A stretch of 64,000 nucleotides of DNA from Actinosynnema sp042752395 (GTDB taxonomy: Bacteria > Actinomycetota > Actinomycetes > Mycobacteriales > Pseudonocardiaceae). Of the stretch, positions 25,829-34,903 are shown in pieces; position 1 is the first letter of the stretch; each line of letters starts with the position of its first letter. Location of the stretch: contig NZ_JBHYXZ010000015.1 of NCBI RefSeq assembly GCF_042752395.1, positions 26,510-90,509 on the forward strand, given 5' to 3'. The translations under genes were made by a program, and so were the position numbers. A model generated the notes under the pieces. The model was not told where the DNA came from. It saw only the letters and a program-made list of their open reading frames with translations, and did no database searches.

Positions 25829-28800
25829 TCACGGGCCGACCCGCACGGTCGAGACGACCTCGACGGTGCTGCCCTCGCCGAGCAGCTCGGCCCCGACCAC
25901 CTTGGTCAACAAGCCCTCGACCTTCACCACGAGCCCCCGCCTCCCGGCGAACGCGGCCAGGTTCACCGGGGTGCCCTCGGTGAAGGTGACCTCCTTCAGG
26001 CCGGTCGCGCCGGCCAGCGGCGCGAGCGACCGCGCGTCCCGGGTGGAGGTGAGCTTCAACCGCTCCAGGCCGCGCAACCCGGACAGCGGTCGCAGGTCGA
26101 ACACCGTGGTGTGCGACAGGTCGAGCGCGCCCAGCGCGCCCAGCGCGGCGAGCGGGCCGAGGTCGACCGTGCCGCACCGCCGCAGCGCCAGGGTCTCCAG
26201 GGTGGCCGCCCACCGCTCGACGGCGTGCACGTTCGCCGGCCGCACGTCCTCGAGCCGCAGGTCCCGGGGTTCCACCAGGAAGGCGAGCACGTCCAGCGAG
26301 TTGAGCCGGCGCGCGCCGGTGAGCTTCAGCACGTCGAGCCGCCACCGGCCGAGCCCGGCCAGCTCGGCCGCGTCCCACCCGCCGATCAGGTTCACGTGCC
26401 GCAGCCGCGGCGCCCGGCGCAGGCCGGCCAGACCGGTGATCTCCCCCGCCGTGACCCGGACGGCGTGCAGCGCGGGCAGCGCGCCGAGCGGCGCGACGTC
26501 CAGCCTGCCGGGGTGCACGACCCGCAGGTGCCTCAGCTCCGGTGTGCGCAGCGTGCCGAGGTCCGGCTCGTCGCGCAGGGTCAGCGTGAGGACCCGGACC
26601 TGAGGGGGCACGAAGTCGAGCGGACCGGGCGGCGCGGGGCACGACACCCGCTGCACGTGCTGGAGGTGGCGCAGCCCGCGCGCCATGGCGGGGTCGGTGA
26701 GGCTGACGGCCAGCACCGGCAGGTCGGCGAGCACCGTCGCGGCGTAGGTCTCGGGGTCGAACTTGCCCCACGCGGCGACCAGCTCCTGCTTCACCCGTTC
26801 CCGGGTGTCCCGCCCGTGCGCCGCCAGCAGCGGCAGCGCGTCGTCCAGCCCGGTCGCCGCGGCGGCGCGGACCGTCGCCGCCACCTCCACCTCGGTGCGC
26901 GGCCGGGCGGCGGCGAGGAGGTCGAGCACGAAGGCGCCCGCCGAGGCGAACGACTTGGCCGCCGTGACCGAGCGCGGGGGCAGCAGGCGGGCGACCCGGT
27001 CCTCGATGCGGCCGCGGAGGTCGGGGGTCAGCTCCGGCGCGGTCTCCAGGCACGCCACGGCGAGCAGGTGCAGGGCGACCCGGTGCCGCCGGGTCTCGTC
27101 GCCGCGGGTGAGGATCCGGTCGAGCAGTTCGTCGCGCCGCCCCCGGGAGGCGTGGCCGCAGGCCATCACCACGACCTCGTGCCACTGGTCGAGGTGGGCG
27201 TGGGCGACGAGCGTGCCGATGTCGTCCCCGTCGATCGCCGCGCCCGCGGCCAGGTACTCCTGGAAGGTGCGGTGCACGAAGTCCACCCGGCCCTCGACCG
27301 GCTCGCGCAGCAGGCCGCTGCGTTCGAGCAGGTGCCGGTAGACCTCCTCGGCGGACGCCCGGACCTCCGGCATCGACCGCAACCGCCGCTCGACCTGGCC
27401 GATCGCCCGGTCGACGGGCGCGTCGGTGAGGTCGTTGCGGATGAACCAGTAGGCCAGGTCGCCCAGGAGGATGACCTTGCGGGTCCGGGTCAGGCCCGGC
27501 AGCGGTTCGATGCGCCGTTCGGCGTCACGGCGTTCGAGCAGCATCTGCAACGCCGTGTCGTACAGCTCCATGCGGCTCTCCGGCAGGTGGCCTCGCCGGT
27601 CGCGGTGCAGGGCGCACAGCAACGCGCACAGCAGCGGGTACCCGGCGAGCTTGCGCAGGTGGTGCCGGGCGCGGAACCGGTCGAGCAGCCGCGCCTGGTA
27701 GCCCGCCAGCTCGTCCCGGGCCGGGTGGTCGGACAGCTGCGAGCGCATGGCGGCGTGCCAGCGCTCCACGAACACCCGGACGTCGGTCGCCGTCATGGGT
27801 TGCAGGGAGGCCACCACGAAGTCGTCGGCCGCCAGCCAGTTCGGGTCGACCGCGCCGGGGCGCGACGTCACGACGAACTTGGCCGCGGGGAAGGCGAGGA
27901 TCAGCGAGCGCAGCCACTCCCGGGCCTCCTGGCGGCGGTGCGGCGCGAGTTCGTCCACGCCGTCGACCAGGACGAGCCCCCGCCCCGACCTCAGGTGCCG
28001 CTGCACCCAGCCGGGCGGCATCTCGTCGGCGATGTGGCGGCCGACCTCGTCCAGGAACCGGTCCGCCGACGGCAGGTCGCGGTCGGCGTAGCGGCGCAGC
28101 GGGATGAAGAACGGCACCGCGTCGTTCCAGTGGGTCAGCGGCTCGGCGAAGTCGCGCCGGGCCCCGCGGACCGCGATCCACTGGAGCAGGGTCGTCTTGC
28201 CCAGGCCCGCCTCGCCGCGGACGAACACGCGGTCGCCGGACGCCAGCAGCTCCTCCACCCGGCGGCCGGGCGTGAAGTAGTCCCCGGTCACGGCGTCGGC
28301 GGTGATGCTGAGGTAGGCGACCGACAGCGGGTAGCGGCGGCTGCCCTCCGACAGCGTCGCGCCGAACATCTCCACCTGGTCGAGGGTCCGGGCGACGAGC
28401 TGCCGGTAGTCGTAGGAGAAGTCGGTGGAGCTGCGCCGTTGCGGCAGGCGGGCCAGCACGTCCCGGATGCCGGTGACGATTTCGGTCTCGCGGCGCAGGA
28501 TCTCGGTCAACGCGCTCGGGCCGAACGGCGGCAGCCGGCGGGCGATCTCGATCACGTACCCGGCGCACTCGCGCAGCAGCAGGCCGTAGAGCTGCGTGCC
28601 GTCCGCGGACAGCCCGTCGGTGGCGTCGGCGGCACGTCCGCGCAGGTGCCGGTCGAGGCGGCGGGCGTCGAGGTCGGCGGCGAACAGGTCGTCGTCGTCC
28701 AGCGCGGCCCGCTCGAACGTCTCGCGCACGGCCTCGATCGCGGCCAGTCGCTCGTGCTCCGGTAATCGGCGGTACTCGTGCTCCAGGATCGGCTGGACGC

Positions 28801-28999
28801 GTTCGATCACGGCATCGGTGAACTGGTCGCCCATCCGCCGCAGCCGGCGCTGGTCCAGCGCGCCGGTCAACTGCTTCTCCAGCAGGTCGACCCCGGTGCC
28901 GCCGACGGCGGCCGTGACGGACTTGTCACCCAGCCACAGCTTCAGCGCGCTGCGGACCACGGACGCGCCCAAGGGGATCAAAGCCATCTCGATGCCCAT
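25829..28999 (-). CDS. NACHT-domain STAND ATPase with LRR-like C-terminus (candidate bacterial NLR)
   Basis: Protein of 1056 aa. The N-terminal helical region (1-200) resembles NACHT-associated helical (NNH) domains. The NACHT ATPase has Walker A RGEAGLGKTTLLQW (261-274), Walker B GLVLVDGVDELAPHRR (341-356), FVVTSRP and a downstream FVHRTFQEYLAAGAAI (winged-helix end motif typical of NACHT). A helical repeat region follows. From about residue 790 comes a run of leucine-rich-like repeats (LRHLRVVHPGRLDVAPLGAL, LETLALRRCGTVDLGPLAAL). Such NLR-like proteins include experimentally shown anti-phage bNACHT systems; the LRRs would sense a ligand and oligomerise the ATPase. No separate effector gene is evident. 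Start ATG 28999 is chosen over GTG 29020; neither has a strong Shine-Dalgarno. Confidence 0.85.
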   Translation of the reverse strand: MGIEMALIPLGASVVRSALKLWLGDKSVTAAVGGTGVDLLEKQLTGALDQRRLRRMGDQFTDAVIERVQPILEHEYRRLPEHERLAAIEAVRETFERAALDDDDLFAADLDARRLDRHLRGRAADATDGLSADGTQLYGLLLRECAGYVIEIARRLPPFGPSALTEILRRETEIVTGIRDVLARLPQRRSSTDFSYDYRQLVARTLDQVEMFGATLSEGSRRYPLSVAYLSITADAVTGDYFTPGRRVEELLASGDRVFVRGEAGLGKTTLLQWIAVRGARRDFAEPLTHWNDAVPFFIPLRRYADRDLPSADRFLDEVGRHIADEMPPGWVQRHLRSGRGLVLVDGVDELAPHRRQEAREWLRSLILAFPAAKFVVTSRPGAVDPNWLAADDFVVASLQPMTATDVRVFVERWHAAMRSQLSDHPARDELAGYQARLLDRFRARHHLRKLAGYPLLCALLCALHRDRRGHLPESRMELYDTALQMLLERRDAERRIEPLPGLTRTRKVILLGDLAYWFIRNDLTDAPVDRAIGQVERRLRSMPEVRASAEEVYRHLLERSGLLREPVEGRVDFVHRTFQEYLAAGAAIDGDDIGTLVAHAHLDQWHEVVVMACGHASRGRRDELLDRILTRGDETRRHRVALHLLAVACLETAPELTPDLRGRIEDRVARLLPPRSVTAAKSFASAGAFVLDLLAAARPRTEVEVAATVRAAAATGLDDALPLLAAHGRDTRERVKQELVAAWGKFDPETYAATVLADLPVLAVSLTDPAMARGLRHLQHVQRVSCPAPPGPLDFVPPQVRVLTLTLRDEPDLGTLRTPELRHLRVVHPGRLDVAPLGALPALHAVRVTAGEITGLAGLRRAPRLRHVNLIGGWDAAELAGLGRWRLDVLKLTGARRLNSLDVLAFLVEPRDLRLEDVRPANVHAVERWAATLETLALRRCGTVDLGPLAALGALGALDLSHTTVFDLRPLSGLRGLERLKLTSTRDARSLAPLAGATGLKEVTFTEGTPVNLAAFAGRRGLVVKVEGLLTKVVGAELLGEGSTVEVVSTVRVGP

Positions 29000-29008
29000 G
29001 CCGCACAG

Positions 29009-29040
29009 CTTCGCACCCACCGTCGCCGGCGGGTGCGAAG
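29009..29040 (-). terminator. Hairpin after the serine hydrolase gene
   Basis: Perfect 10-bp stem CTTCGCACCC / GGGTGCGAAG with a 12-base loop, starting 14 bases after the stop of the upstream minus-strand hydrolase gene. There is no T tract. It ends ten bases before the NACHT start codon, so it may insulate or attenuate transcription into the NACHT gene. Confidence 0.6.
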
Positions 29041-29053
29041 TCCCGTGCGGAGG

Positions 29054-30082
29054 TCAGCAGTAGATCGCGCTGAACAGGTCCACGACGGCGTCGCCCGGCA
29101 CGTCGGCGGGCAGCGGGTTGTAGGACAGCGTGGCGCGGGTGCCGTCGTCCGCGCGGGTGGCGTACGTCCGGTAGCCGAGCAGCTCGCCGCCGTGCCCCCA
29201 CACCGACCGGCCGCACGGCAGGTCGAACCGCTGCAACCCGAGGCCGTAGGCGAAGACGGTCCCGGTGTCCTCCCGGGTCTGCCGCATGGCGTCGAGCGAG
29301 GCCGCGCTGGTCAGCCTGCCGCTCAGCAGGGCGTCGAAGAACCGGTTGAGGTCGTCGGCGGTGGAGATCATCTCGCCGGCCGCCCAGTCCAGGGTCGGGT
29401 TCATCAGGGTGGCGTCGACCAGCGCGCCGTCCACTTCGGCGTAGCCGCGGGCGTGCGGGTGCGGCAGGCCGGGGTACCGGCCCGGCACGAGGGTGTGCCT
29501 CAGCCCGAGCGGGCGCAGGACGCGGGCGCGGACCTCGTCGCCGTAGGTCCGGCCGGTCACGCGTTCGACGACCATCCCGGCGACGATGTAGTTGGTGTTC
29601 GAGTAGCGCCACCCCTGGCCCGGGTCGAAGTGGGACGGCCGGGCGAACGCCACGTCGAGCAGGTCGCGGGGCCGGTACGTGCGGAAGCGGTCCGCGCCGC
29701 GCCACCGGTTGGTCGAGTAGCCGGCCTCGTGCGCGTAGTCGTACAGGCCGCTGGTGTGGTTGAGCACCTGGCGCACGGTGACCCGGTCGCCGTTGCGGCC
29801 CGCGGGCACGCCCGCCACGTACCGGTCCACGGGGTCGTCCAGCCCGACGCGGCCCTCGTCCACGAGCTGGAGGACGACGGTGGCGACGAAGGTCTTGGTG
29901 GCGCTGCCGATGCGGAAGTACCCGCCGACCGACGCCTCGCCGGCCGCGTCCGCGCGGGTGCCGGCGGGGGTCTCGGCGGTGAGCAGCGCGCCGGAGGCCC
30001 AGCCCTGCCCGACCCACCCGTCCATCGCGGGGAACGTGCCGCTGACGGCCAGCAGGACGCCGGCGATCGCAGTGTTGATCAT
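29054..30082 (-). CDS. Secreted serine beta-lactamase/DD-peptidase-like hydrolase
   Basis: Penicillin-binding-protein/class C beta-lactamase fold enzyme of 342 aa. An N-terminal hydrophobic segment (INTAIAGVLLAVSGTFPAM) is a probable signal peptide. Catalytic motifs: S-x-x-K in FRIGSATKTFVATVV, Y-x-N in WRYSNTNYIVAGMV and H-G-G in VWGHGGELLGYRT. Close families are D-alanyl-D-alanine carboxypeptidases and esterases; the substrate cannot be decided. Start ATG 30082 (or GTG 30085). Divergent from the 3-hydroxyacyl-CoA dehydrogenase gene across about 255 bp. Confidence 0.9.
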   Translation of the reverse strand: MINTAIAGVLLAVSGTFPAMDGWVGQGWASGALLTAETPAGTRADAAGEASVGGYFRIGSATKTFVATVVLQLVDEGRVGLDDPVDRYVAGVPAGRNGDRVTVRQVLNHTSGLYDYAHEAGYSTNRWRGADRFRTYRPRDLLDVAFARPSHFDPGQGWRYSNTNYIVAGMVVERVTGRTYGDEVRARVLRPLGLRHTLVPGRYPGLPHPHARGYAEVDGALVDATLMNPTLDWAAGEMISTADDLNRFFDALLSGRLTSAASLDAMRQTREDTGTVFAYGLGLQRFDLPCGRSVWGHGGELLGYRTYATRADDGTRATLSYNPLPADVPGDAVVDLFSAIYC

Positions 30083-30338
30083 CACGGGGACGACGCTAGG
30101 CGGCGGCGCGGCGGCGGCCCATGGGGAACGCCACCCGGTCCGCTGTGGAGAACCGCAGTCCGGGTGGCGCTACGCGGCCGTGCTGCCGTCGGGCTCGAGC
30201 CCTCGGCTCCACGCCCGCACGGCTTCACCGAACCGCCCTGCGCCACGATGCCCACGACGCGGTTGCGGATGAGGTCCACCGGACATGGCTACAGGTGGAG
30301 GTGGTGCCGCCGGCCGACGCCCCTGGCAGGATCGGGGC

Positions 30339-31202
30339 GTGAGTGACATTCAACGTGTTGGAGTGGTGGGATCGGGCCTGATGGGCTCCGGCATCGCCGA
30401 GGTCTGCGCGCGGGCCGGGCTGGACGTGCTGGTGGCCGAGGTCAGCCCGGACGCCACGGAGGCCGCGCGGGGGCGGATCGCCTCCTCGCTCGGCCGAGGG
30501 GTGCGCAGCGGCAAGCTGTCCGCCGAGGACCGCGACGCCGCACTGGAGCGCCTGCGGTTCACCACCGACCTCGCAGACTTCGCCGACCGGAACCTGGTCG
30601 TGGAAGCCGTCGCGGAGAACGAGCAGGTCAAGACCGAGGTGTTCGCGGCGCTGGACAAGGTCGTCGTGGACCCGGAGGCGATCTTCGCGTCGAACACCTC
30701 GTCGATCCCGATCATGAAGCTGGGCATGGCCACCGGCCGTCCCGAGCAGGTCATCGGCGTGCACTTCTTCAACCCCGTGCCGGTGCTGAAGCTGGTCGAG
30801 CTGGTGCCGTCGCTGCTGACCGGCGAGCGGACGAAGGCGCGGGCCGAGGAGTTCGTGACCGGGGTGCTGCACAAGGAGGTCATCCGGTCGCAGGACCGGG
30901 CCGGGTTCGTGGTCAACGCCCTGCTGATCCCCTACCTGCTGTCGGCGATCCGGATGCTGGAGTCCGGGTTCGCCAGCGCCGAGGACATCGACAACGGCAT
31001 GGTGCTCGGCTGCGCGCACCCCATGGGTCCGCTGCGCCTGACCGACCTGATCGGACTGGACACCACCAAGGCGATCGCCGAGTCGATGTACGAGGAGTTC
31101 AAGGAGCCGCTGTACTCGCCGCCGCCGTTGCTGCTGCGCATGGTGGACGCGGGGCTGCTGGGCAAGAAGAGCGGGCGCGGGTTCCACAACTACGCGGCCT
31201 GA
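30339..31202 (+). CDS. 3-hydroxybutyryl-CoA dehydrogenase
   Basis: 3-hydroxyacyl-CoA dehydrogenase family enzyme of 287 aa, NAD(P)-dependent, cytoplasmic. Rossmann motif VGVVGSGLMGSGIAEVCARAG, catalytic region VIGVHFFNPVPVLKLVEL with the active-site His, then the C-terminal dimerisation domain ending KKSGRGFHNYAA. It acts on acetoacetyl-CoA/3-hydroxybutyryl-CoA. GTG 30339 is the first in-frame start before SDIQRVGVVGSG. It is monocistronic, with a strong terminator 21 bases after the stop. Confidence 0.93.
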   Translation: MSDIQRVGVVGSGLMGSGIAEVCARAGLDVLVAEVSPDATEAARGRIASSLGRGVRSGKLSAEDRDAALERLRFTTDLADFADRNLVVEAVAENEQVKTEVFAALDKVVVDPEAIFASNTSSIPIMKLGMATGRPEQVIGVHFFNPVPVLKLVELVPSLLTGERTKARAEEFVTGVLHKEVIRSQDRAGFVVNALLIPYLLSAIRMLESGFASAEDIDNGMVLGCAHPMGPLRLTDLIGLDTTKAIAESMYEEFKEPLYSPPPLLLRMVDAGLLGKKSGRGFHNYAA

Positions 31203-31222
31203 CCGGGGTCGGAGCAGCGGGC

Positions 31223-31252
31223 GGGGCCGTCGACCGGGTGGTCGGCGGCCCC
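31223..31252 (+). terminator. Strong hairpin terminator after the dehydrogenase gene
   Basis: Stem GGGGCCGTCGACC / GGTCGGCGGCCCC (13 pairs, one of them G-U) with a four-base loop GGGT, followed by CTT-containing sequence. Confidence 0.8.
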
Positions 31253-31619
31253 TTGCGCTTACCACACCGAGGGCGGGGCCGTCACGCCCGGAACGCGGCG
31301 AAAAATCGACGGACCGCGTCTCGAATGGCCGCGCGCAATAGCGGGCAAACGTCCGACGGTACCTCAGCGCGACGCGCGGGCAAAATGCCACGATCCGTCA
31401 TCGCACACCGCCGGCCGATTAGTGCGAAAGACTGACGGCGCTCAGGTCAAGAGGCCGTTCGGAGCAGTCTTGATTACCGTCCCCGGTCACGCGACTACTG
31501 ATCGACAGGACCTGTGACCTGGCTTTAGAGTGCCGTACGTCACGCTACGGCCGCCTGGTGGACAAGATTGCTTCGCCTAGCGTAACTTTCGACTCGCCCC
31601 CCACGAGGAGAACCCCGCC
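31253..31619. other. Intergenic region upstream of the prenyltransferase gene
   Basis: About 370 bp with visibly lower GC than its surroundings. No gene was recognised. It must contain the promoter of the prenyltransferase-tryptophanase operon, but no convincing -35/-10 pair could be chosen by eye. GAGGAG at about 31605-31610 is the Shine-Dalgarno of the next gene. Confidence 0.4.
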
Positions 31620-32714
31620 TTGGACCCTCAAAAAGTCTCCATTCGCGATTTCACGGGCCGTCAGCTCAGCGCCCTGCTGCACTCCCTGGGCATCACGCAA
31701 AACACCGTTAAACCCGTGGGATTGCTCGCGGACGCGCTCGGCCCCGGCGGTCTGCACCCCATTTCCACCAGGCCGGCCTGGCCCTCCGACGTGGCCGACG
31801 ACCACACCCCGGTCGAGTTCTCCGCGGCCTTCGCCGCGGGCGAGGCCCCGACCGTCCGGACGATCGTCGAGACCACCGCGACCAGGCCGTCCAGGGCCGC
31901 CAACACCGCGGCGGCGCTCGCCGCGCTGGACCGGATGAAGCACCGGGAGAACCTCGACACCCGCCGTTTCGACGCGGTGCGGAACCTGTTCCTGCCGGAC
32001 GACCCGGAACGGGACTTCACATTCTGGTATTCGTTGGTGTTCCGCCCGGACGCGACGCCCGAGGTCAAGGTTTACCTCAACCCGGAAGTGCGCGGAGAGG
32101 CAGCCGCCGAGGACGTGGTGCGGGAAGCGCTGGAGCGGACCGGTTTCGCCGCCGGTTTCCCGGTCCTGCGCGCCAACGCGGTGACCCGCCCCGGACTCGA
32201 CAAGTATTCGTTCTTCGCGCTCGACCTCGTCGAACAACGACGGGCCCGGGTGAAGGTCTACATCTCCCACCACGCGGCGGATGTAACGGACGTCACTCGT
32301 GCGGCCAAAGCCGCGCGCGGAGTCGATGTGGACAGGGTGCCCGATTTCTGCCTGCTCACCGGCGGCAGCACCGGGACGTTCGACCGGCGACCCCTCATTT
32401 CCAGCTACACGTTCCTGGACGGCGACGCGGACGTGCCCAGCGGCTATTCCCTGTACGTGCCGATCCGCGACTACGTGACCGACGACGAAGAGGCACGTCG
32501 CCGCGTGCTCGCGGTGATGGACAAGTACGACCTCGACCCCACGCAGTTCGACAACGCGCTGCGCACGATCGCCCGACGTCCGCTGGACGAGGGCGTCGGG
32601 CTGATCGCGCACGTCTCGCTGCGCATGGGCAGGCCGCGTCCCGGCGTCACCGTCTACCTCTCGTCCGAGGCGTACGACATGGCCTCACCCCGTTCGATCA
32701 GCTTGGCAGGCTAG
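31620..32714 (+). CDS. DMATS-type aromatic (tryptophan) prenyltransferase
   Basis: Soluble ABBA-fold prenyltransferase of 364 aa, of the tryptophan dimethylallyltransferase family (PF11991). Repeating strand motifs are visible: DFTFWYSLVFRPDA, VKVYLNPEVRG, ARVKVYISHHA, YSLYVPIRDYV, LIAHVSLRMG, VTVYLSSEAYD. It would attach a C5 dimethylallyl unit to the indole ring of L-tryptophan. The ring position (5, 6 or 7) is not readable. The start is TTG 31620 with GAGGAG nine bases upstream. It is followed nine bases later by tryptophanase, the arrangement known from streptomycete 6-dimethylallyltryptophan/prenylindole pathways (IptA-IptB; memory). Confidence 0.9.
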   Translation: MDPQKVSIRDFTGRQLSALLHSLGITQNTVKPVGLLADALGPGGLHPISTRPAWPSDVADDHTPVEFSAAFAAGEAPTVRTIVETTATRPSRAANTAAALAALDRMKHRENLDTRRFDAVRNLFLPDDPERDFTFWYSLVFRPDATPEVKVYLNPEVRGEAAAEDVVREALERTGFAAGFPVLRANAVTRPGLDKYSFFALDLVEQRRARVKVYISHHAADVTDVTRAAKAARGVDVDRVPDFCLLTGGSTGTFDRRPLISSYTFLDGDADVPSGYSLYVPIRDYVTDDEEARRRVLAVMDKYDLDPTQFDNALRTIARRPLDEGVGLIAHVSLRMGRPRPGVTVYLSSEAYDMASPRSISLAG

Positions 32715-32723
32715 GAGTCACCG

Positions 32724-34091
32724 ATGCCCACGATGGAGCCGTACCGCATCAAGGTCGTGGAGCCCATCCCGATCACCACCCGGGCGCACCGCGAGCGGGC
32801 GCTGGCCGCCGCCGGCTACAACCCGTTCAACCTCGCCGCGACCGACGTGACGATCGACCTGCTCAGCGACTCGGGCACCGGCGCCCTGTCGGCCGAGCAG
32901 CAGGCGGCGGGGATGCGCGGTGACGAGACCTACGCCGGTGCGCGCTCCTACTACCGCTTCCGCGACGTGGTGCGGGACCTGACCGGCTACCCGCACGCCT
33001 TCCCCGTCCACCAGGGGCGCGCGGCCGAGCGGATCCTGTTCACCGCGCTGCTCAAGCCGGGCCAGGTCAGCGTCAGCAACACGCACTTCGACACCACGCG
33101 CGCGAACGTCGAGATCCTCGGGGGCCAGGCCGTGGACCTGCCCTGCCAGGCCGCCAAGGACCTCGACGACGACGCGCCGTTCAAGGGCGACATCGACCTG
33201 GACGCGCTGGAGGCGATCCTGTCCGGCCCGCGGGACGTCGCCGTGGTGCTGATCACCATCACCAACAACGGTGGCGGCGGCCAGCCGGTGTCGATGGCGA
33301 ACATCAAGGCGGCGGCGGAACTCGCCCGCCGTCACGGCGTGCCGTTCTTCCTGGACGCGGCGCGGTTCGCGGAGAACGCGTGGCTGGTGACCCAGCGGGA
33401 GCCCGGTTACGCCAACCACACCCCGCGCCAGGTCGCGGAGGAGGCGTTCCGCCTCGCCGACGGGTGCGTGGCGAGCCTGAAGAAGGACGCCATCGTCCAC
33501 ATGGGAGGGCTGCTCGCGATCCGCGACCCCGAGCTGGCCGCCAAGTGCGAGCTGCTGCTGATCGCGACCGAGGGCTTCCGCACCTACGGCGGCCTCTCCG
33601 GCCGCGACCTGGAGATGCTGGCGCAGGGCCTGCTGGAGGTCACCGACCCGGAGTACCTGCGGGCACGGGCCGACGCCACCGCGTACGTGGCCGACCTGGC
33701 GCAGGCCGCGGGCGTGGACAGCGTGCGGCCGACCGGGGTGCACGCGGTGTACCTCAACGCCGGTCGCCTGCTGCGCCACCTGCCGCCGCACCGGTTCCCG
33801 GGGTTCGCCCTGGCCACCGAGCTGTACCTGGCGGGCGGCATCCGGTGCGCCGAGCTGGGCTCGCTCTACCTGGGCGAGCTGGACGACGCGGGCGAGCTGG
33901 TCAAGCCCGCGCCGTACGAGCTGGTCCGGCTCGCCATCCCGCGCCGGGTCTACACGCAGAGCCACCTGGAGTACGTCGGCGAGACGCTGGCGGAGATCGC
34001 GAAGGACCCGGAACGGGTGCCGGGGTACCGGTTGACGCACGCGCCCGCGTTGTTGCGGCACTTCAACTGCCGGCTCGAACCGGTGGTGTAG
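32724..34091 (+). CDS. tnaA: Tryptophanase (beta-eliminating lyase)
   Basis: PLP-dependent lyase of 455 aa that cleaves tryptophan to indole, pyruvate and ammonia. Family features: YRIKVVEPIP, DLLSDSGTGALSAEQ, the PLP-lysine region SLKKDAIVHMGG (K254), and TITNNGGGGQPVSMAN. Paired with the prenyltransferase, it probably acts on prenylated tryptophan to release a dimethylallylindole (inference). Standing alone it would make indole. ATG 32724 behind AGGAG. The following sequence runs into an assembly gap, so a third pathway gene could be missing. Confidence 0.92.
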   Translation: MPTMEPYRIKVVEPIPITTRAHRERALAAAGYNPFNLAATDVTIDLLSDSGTGALSAEQQAAGMRGDETYAGARSYYRFRDVVRDLTGYPHAFPVHQGRAAERILFTALLKPGQVSVSNTHFDTTRANVEILGGQAVDLPCQAAKDLDDDAPFKGDIDLDALEAILSGPRDVAVVLITITNNGGGGQPVSMANIKAAAELARRHGVPFFLDAARFAENAWLVTQREPGYANHTPRQVAEEAFRLADGCVASLKKDAIVHMGGLLAIRDPELAAKCELLLIATEGFRTYGGLSGRDLEMLAQGLLEVTDPEYLRARADATAYVADLAQAAGVDSVRPTGVHAVYLNAGRLLRHLPPHRFPGFALATELYLAGGIRCAELGSLYLGELDDAGELVKPAPYELVRLAIPRRVYTQSHLEYVGETLAEIAKDPERVPGYRLTHAPALLRHFNCRLEPVV

Positions 34092-34309
34092 GGCGTCGGA
34101 CGCCAGATGGGGGGGGGGCGGTGACCGCGTCCCCCCCCCCGCGCGGGGGGGGGGGCGCGCCCGGCCGGGCCGCGGGCCGCCCCCGCCGCGCCGCCCCCNN
34201 NNNNNNNNTCTGTGGGTGGGTGGGGGGGTTGTTGGGGGGGTGGGGGTTTTACACTAACACCCCCCCCCCCCCTCTCGCGTCGGTGGGCCCGTCGCGCCGG
34301 GCCGCGGCG
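34092..34309. other. Assembly gap (N 34199-34208) with homopolymer flanks
   Basis: G-run and C-run dominated sequence on both sides of ten Ns. CGCGCCCGGCCGGGCCGCGG (about 34156-34175) and CGCGCCGGGCCGCGG (about 34293-34307) may be the same sequence seen twice. The true distance, and any gene, between tnaA and the conservon is unknown. Confidence 0.65.
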
Positions 34310-34903
34310 TCACGCCATCGCGTCGAGCCGGTCCATCGTGTGCTGGATCAGGCTCACCAGCACCGTCTTGGCCGACTCGCGGTCCCGCGCGTCGCACAGC
34401 ACCAGCGGGATCGCGGCGTCCACGTCCAGCGCCCGCCGCACCTCCTCGACCTCGTAGCTGTGCGCGCCCTCGAAGCAGTTCACCGCGATGATGAACGGGA
34501 TGCCGCGCCGCTCGAAGAAGTCGATCGACGGGAAGCTGCTGTCCAGCCGGCGCGTGTCGACCAGGATCACCGCGCCGATGGCGCCGTAGGCCAGCTCGTC
34601 CCACATGAACCAGAACCGGTTCTGGCCCGGGGTGCCGAACAGGTACAGCACCACCTCCGGGTTGATGGTGATGCGGCCGAAGTCGAGGGCGACCGTGGTC
34701 GTCTCCTTGGCCTCCAGGCCCATCACGTCGTCGACGCCGACCCCGGCCTCGGTCAGCAGCTCCTCGGTGTGCAGCGGCGGTATCTCGCTGACCGCGTTGA
34801 CCATCGTCGTCTTCCCGGTGCCGAAGCCACCGGCGATGACGATCTTCACTGGGGTGGGGACGAGGAGTTCCCCACCCGGCCGCTCAGATTCCACGGACAC
34901 CAT
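34310..34903 (-). CDS. cvnD: Conservon small GTPase-like protein (CvnD)
   Basis: Ras-like P-loop protein of 197 aa: Walker A IAGGFGTGKTTMVNAVS, switch-II-like LYLFGTPGQNRFWFMWDEL, IGAVILVDTRRLD, and a C-terminal VSLIQHTMDRLDAMA. It is the GTPase output or partner of the conservon, thought to work with the MglB-like CvnB at the membrane-bound kinase complex. ATG 34903 overlaps the DUF742 gene by 20 bp. Its stop lies close to the noisy gap but the C-terminus looks complete. Confidence 0.92.
   Translation of the reverse strand: MVSVESERPGGELLVPTPVKIVIAGGFGTGKTTMVNAVSEIPPLHTEELLTEAGVGVDDVMGLEAKETTTVALDFGRITINPEVVLYLFGTPGQNRFWFMWDELAYGAIGAVILVDTRRLDSSFPSIDFFERRGIPFIIAVNCFEGAHSYEVEEVRRALDVDAAIPLVLCDARDRESAKTVLVSLIQHTMDRLDAMA

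Noticed and set aside
26111..28765. 884-codon open frame opposite the NACHT gene
   Set aside because: Antisense shadow with biased composition and no motifs; the minus-strand frame has complete NACHT motifs.
25829..31202. A wider defence island around the NACHT gene
   Set aside because: The neighbours (CAP protein, serine hydrolase, hydroxyacyl-CoA dehydrogenase) are not known defence genes, and no integrase, transposase or tRNA was found.
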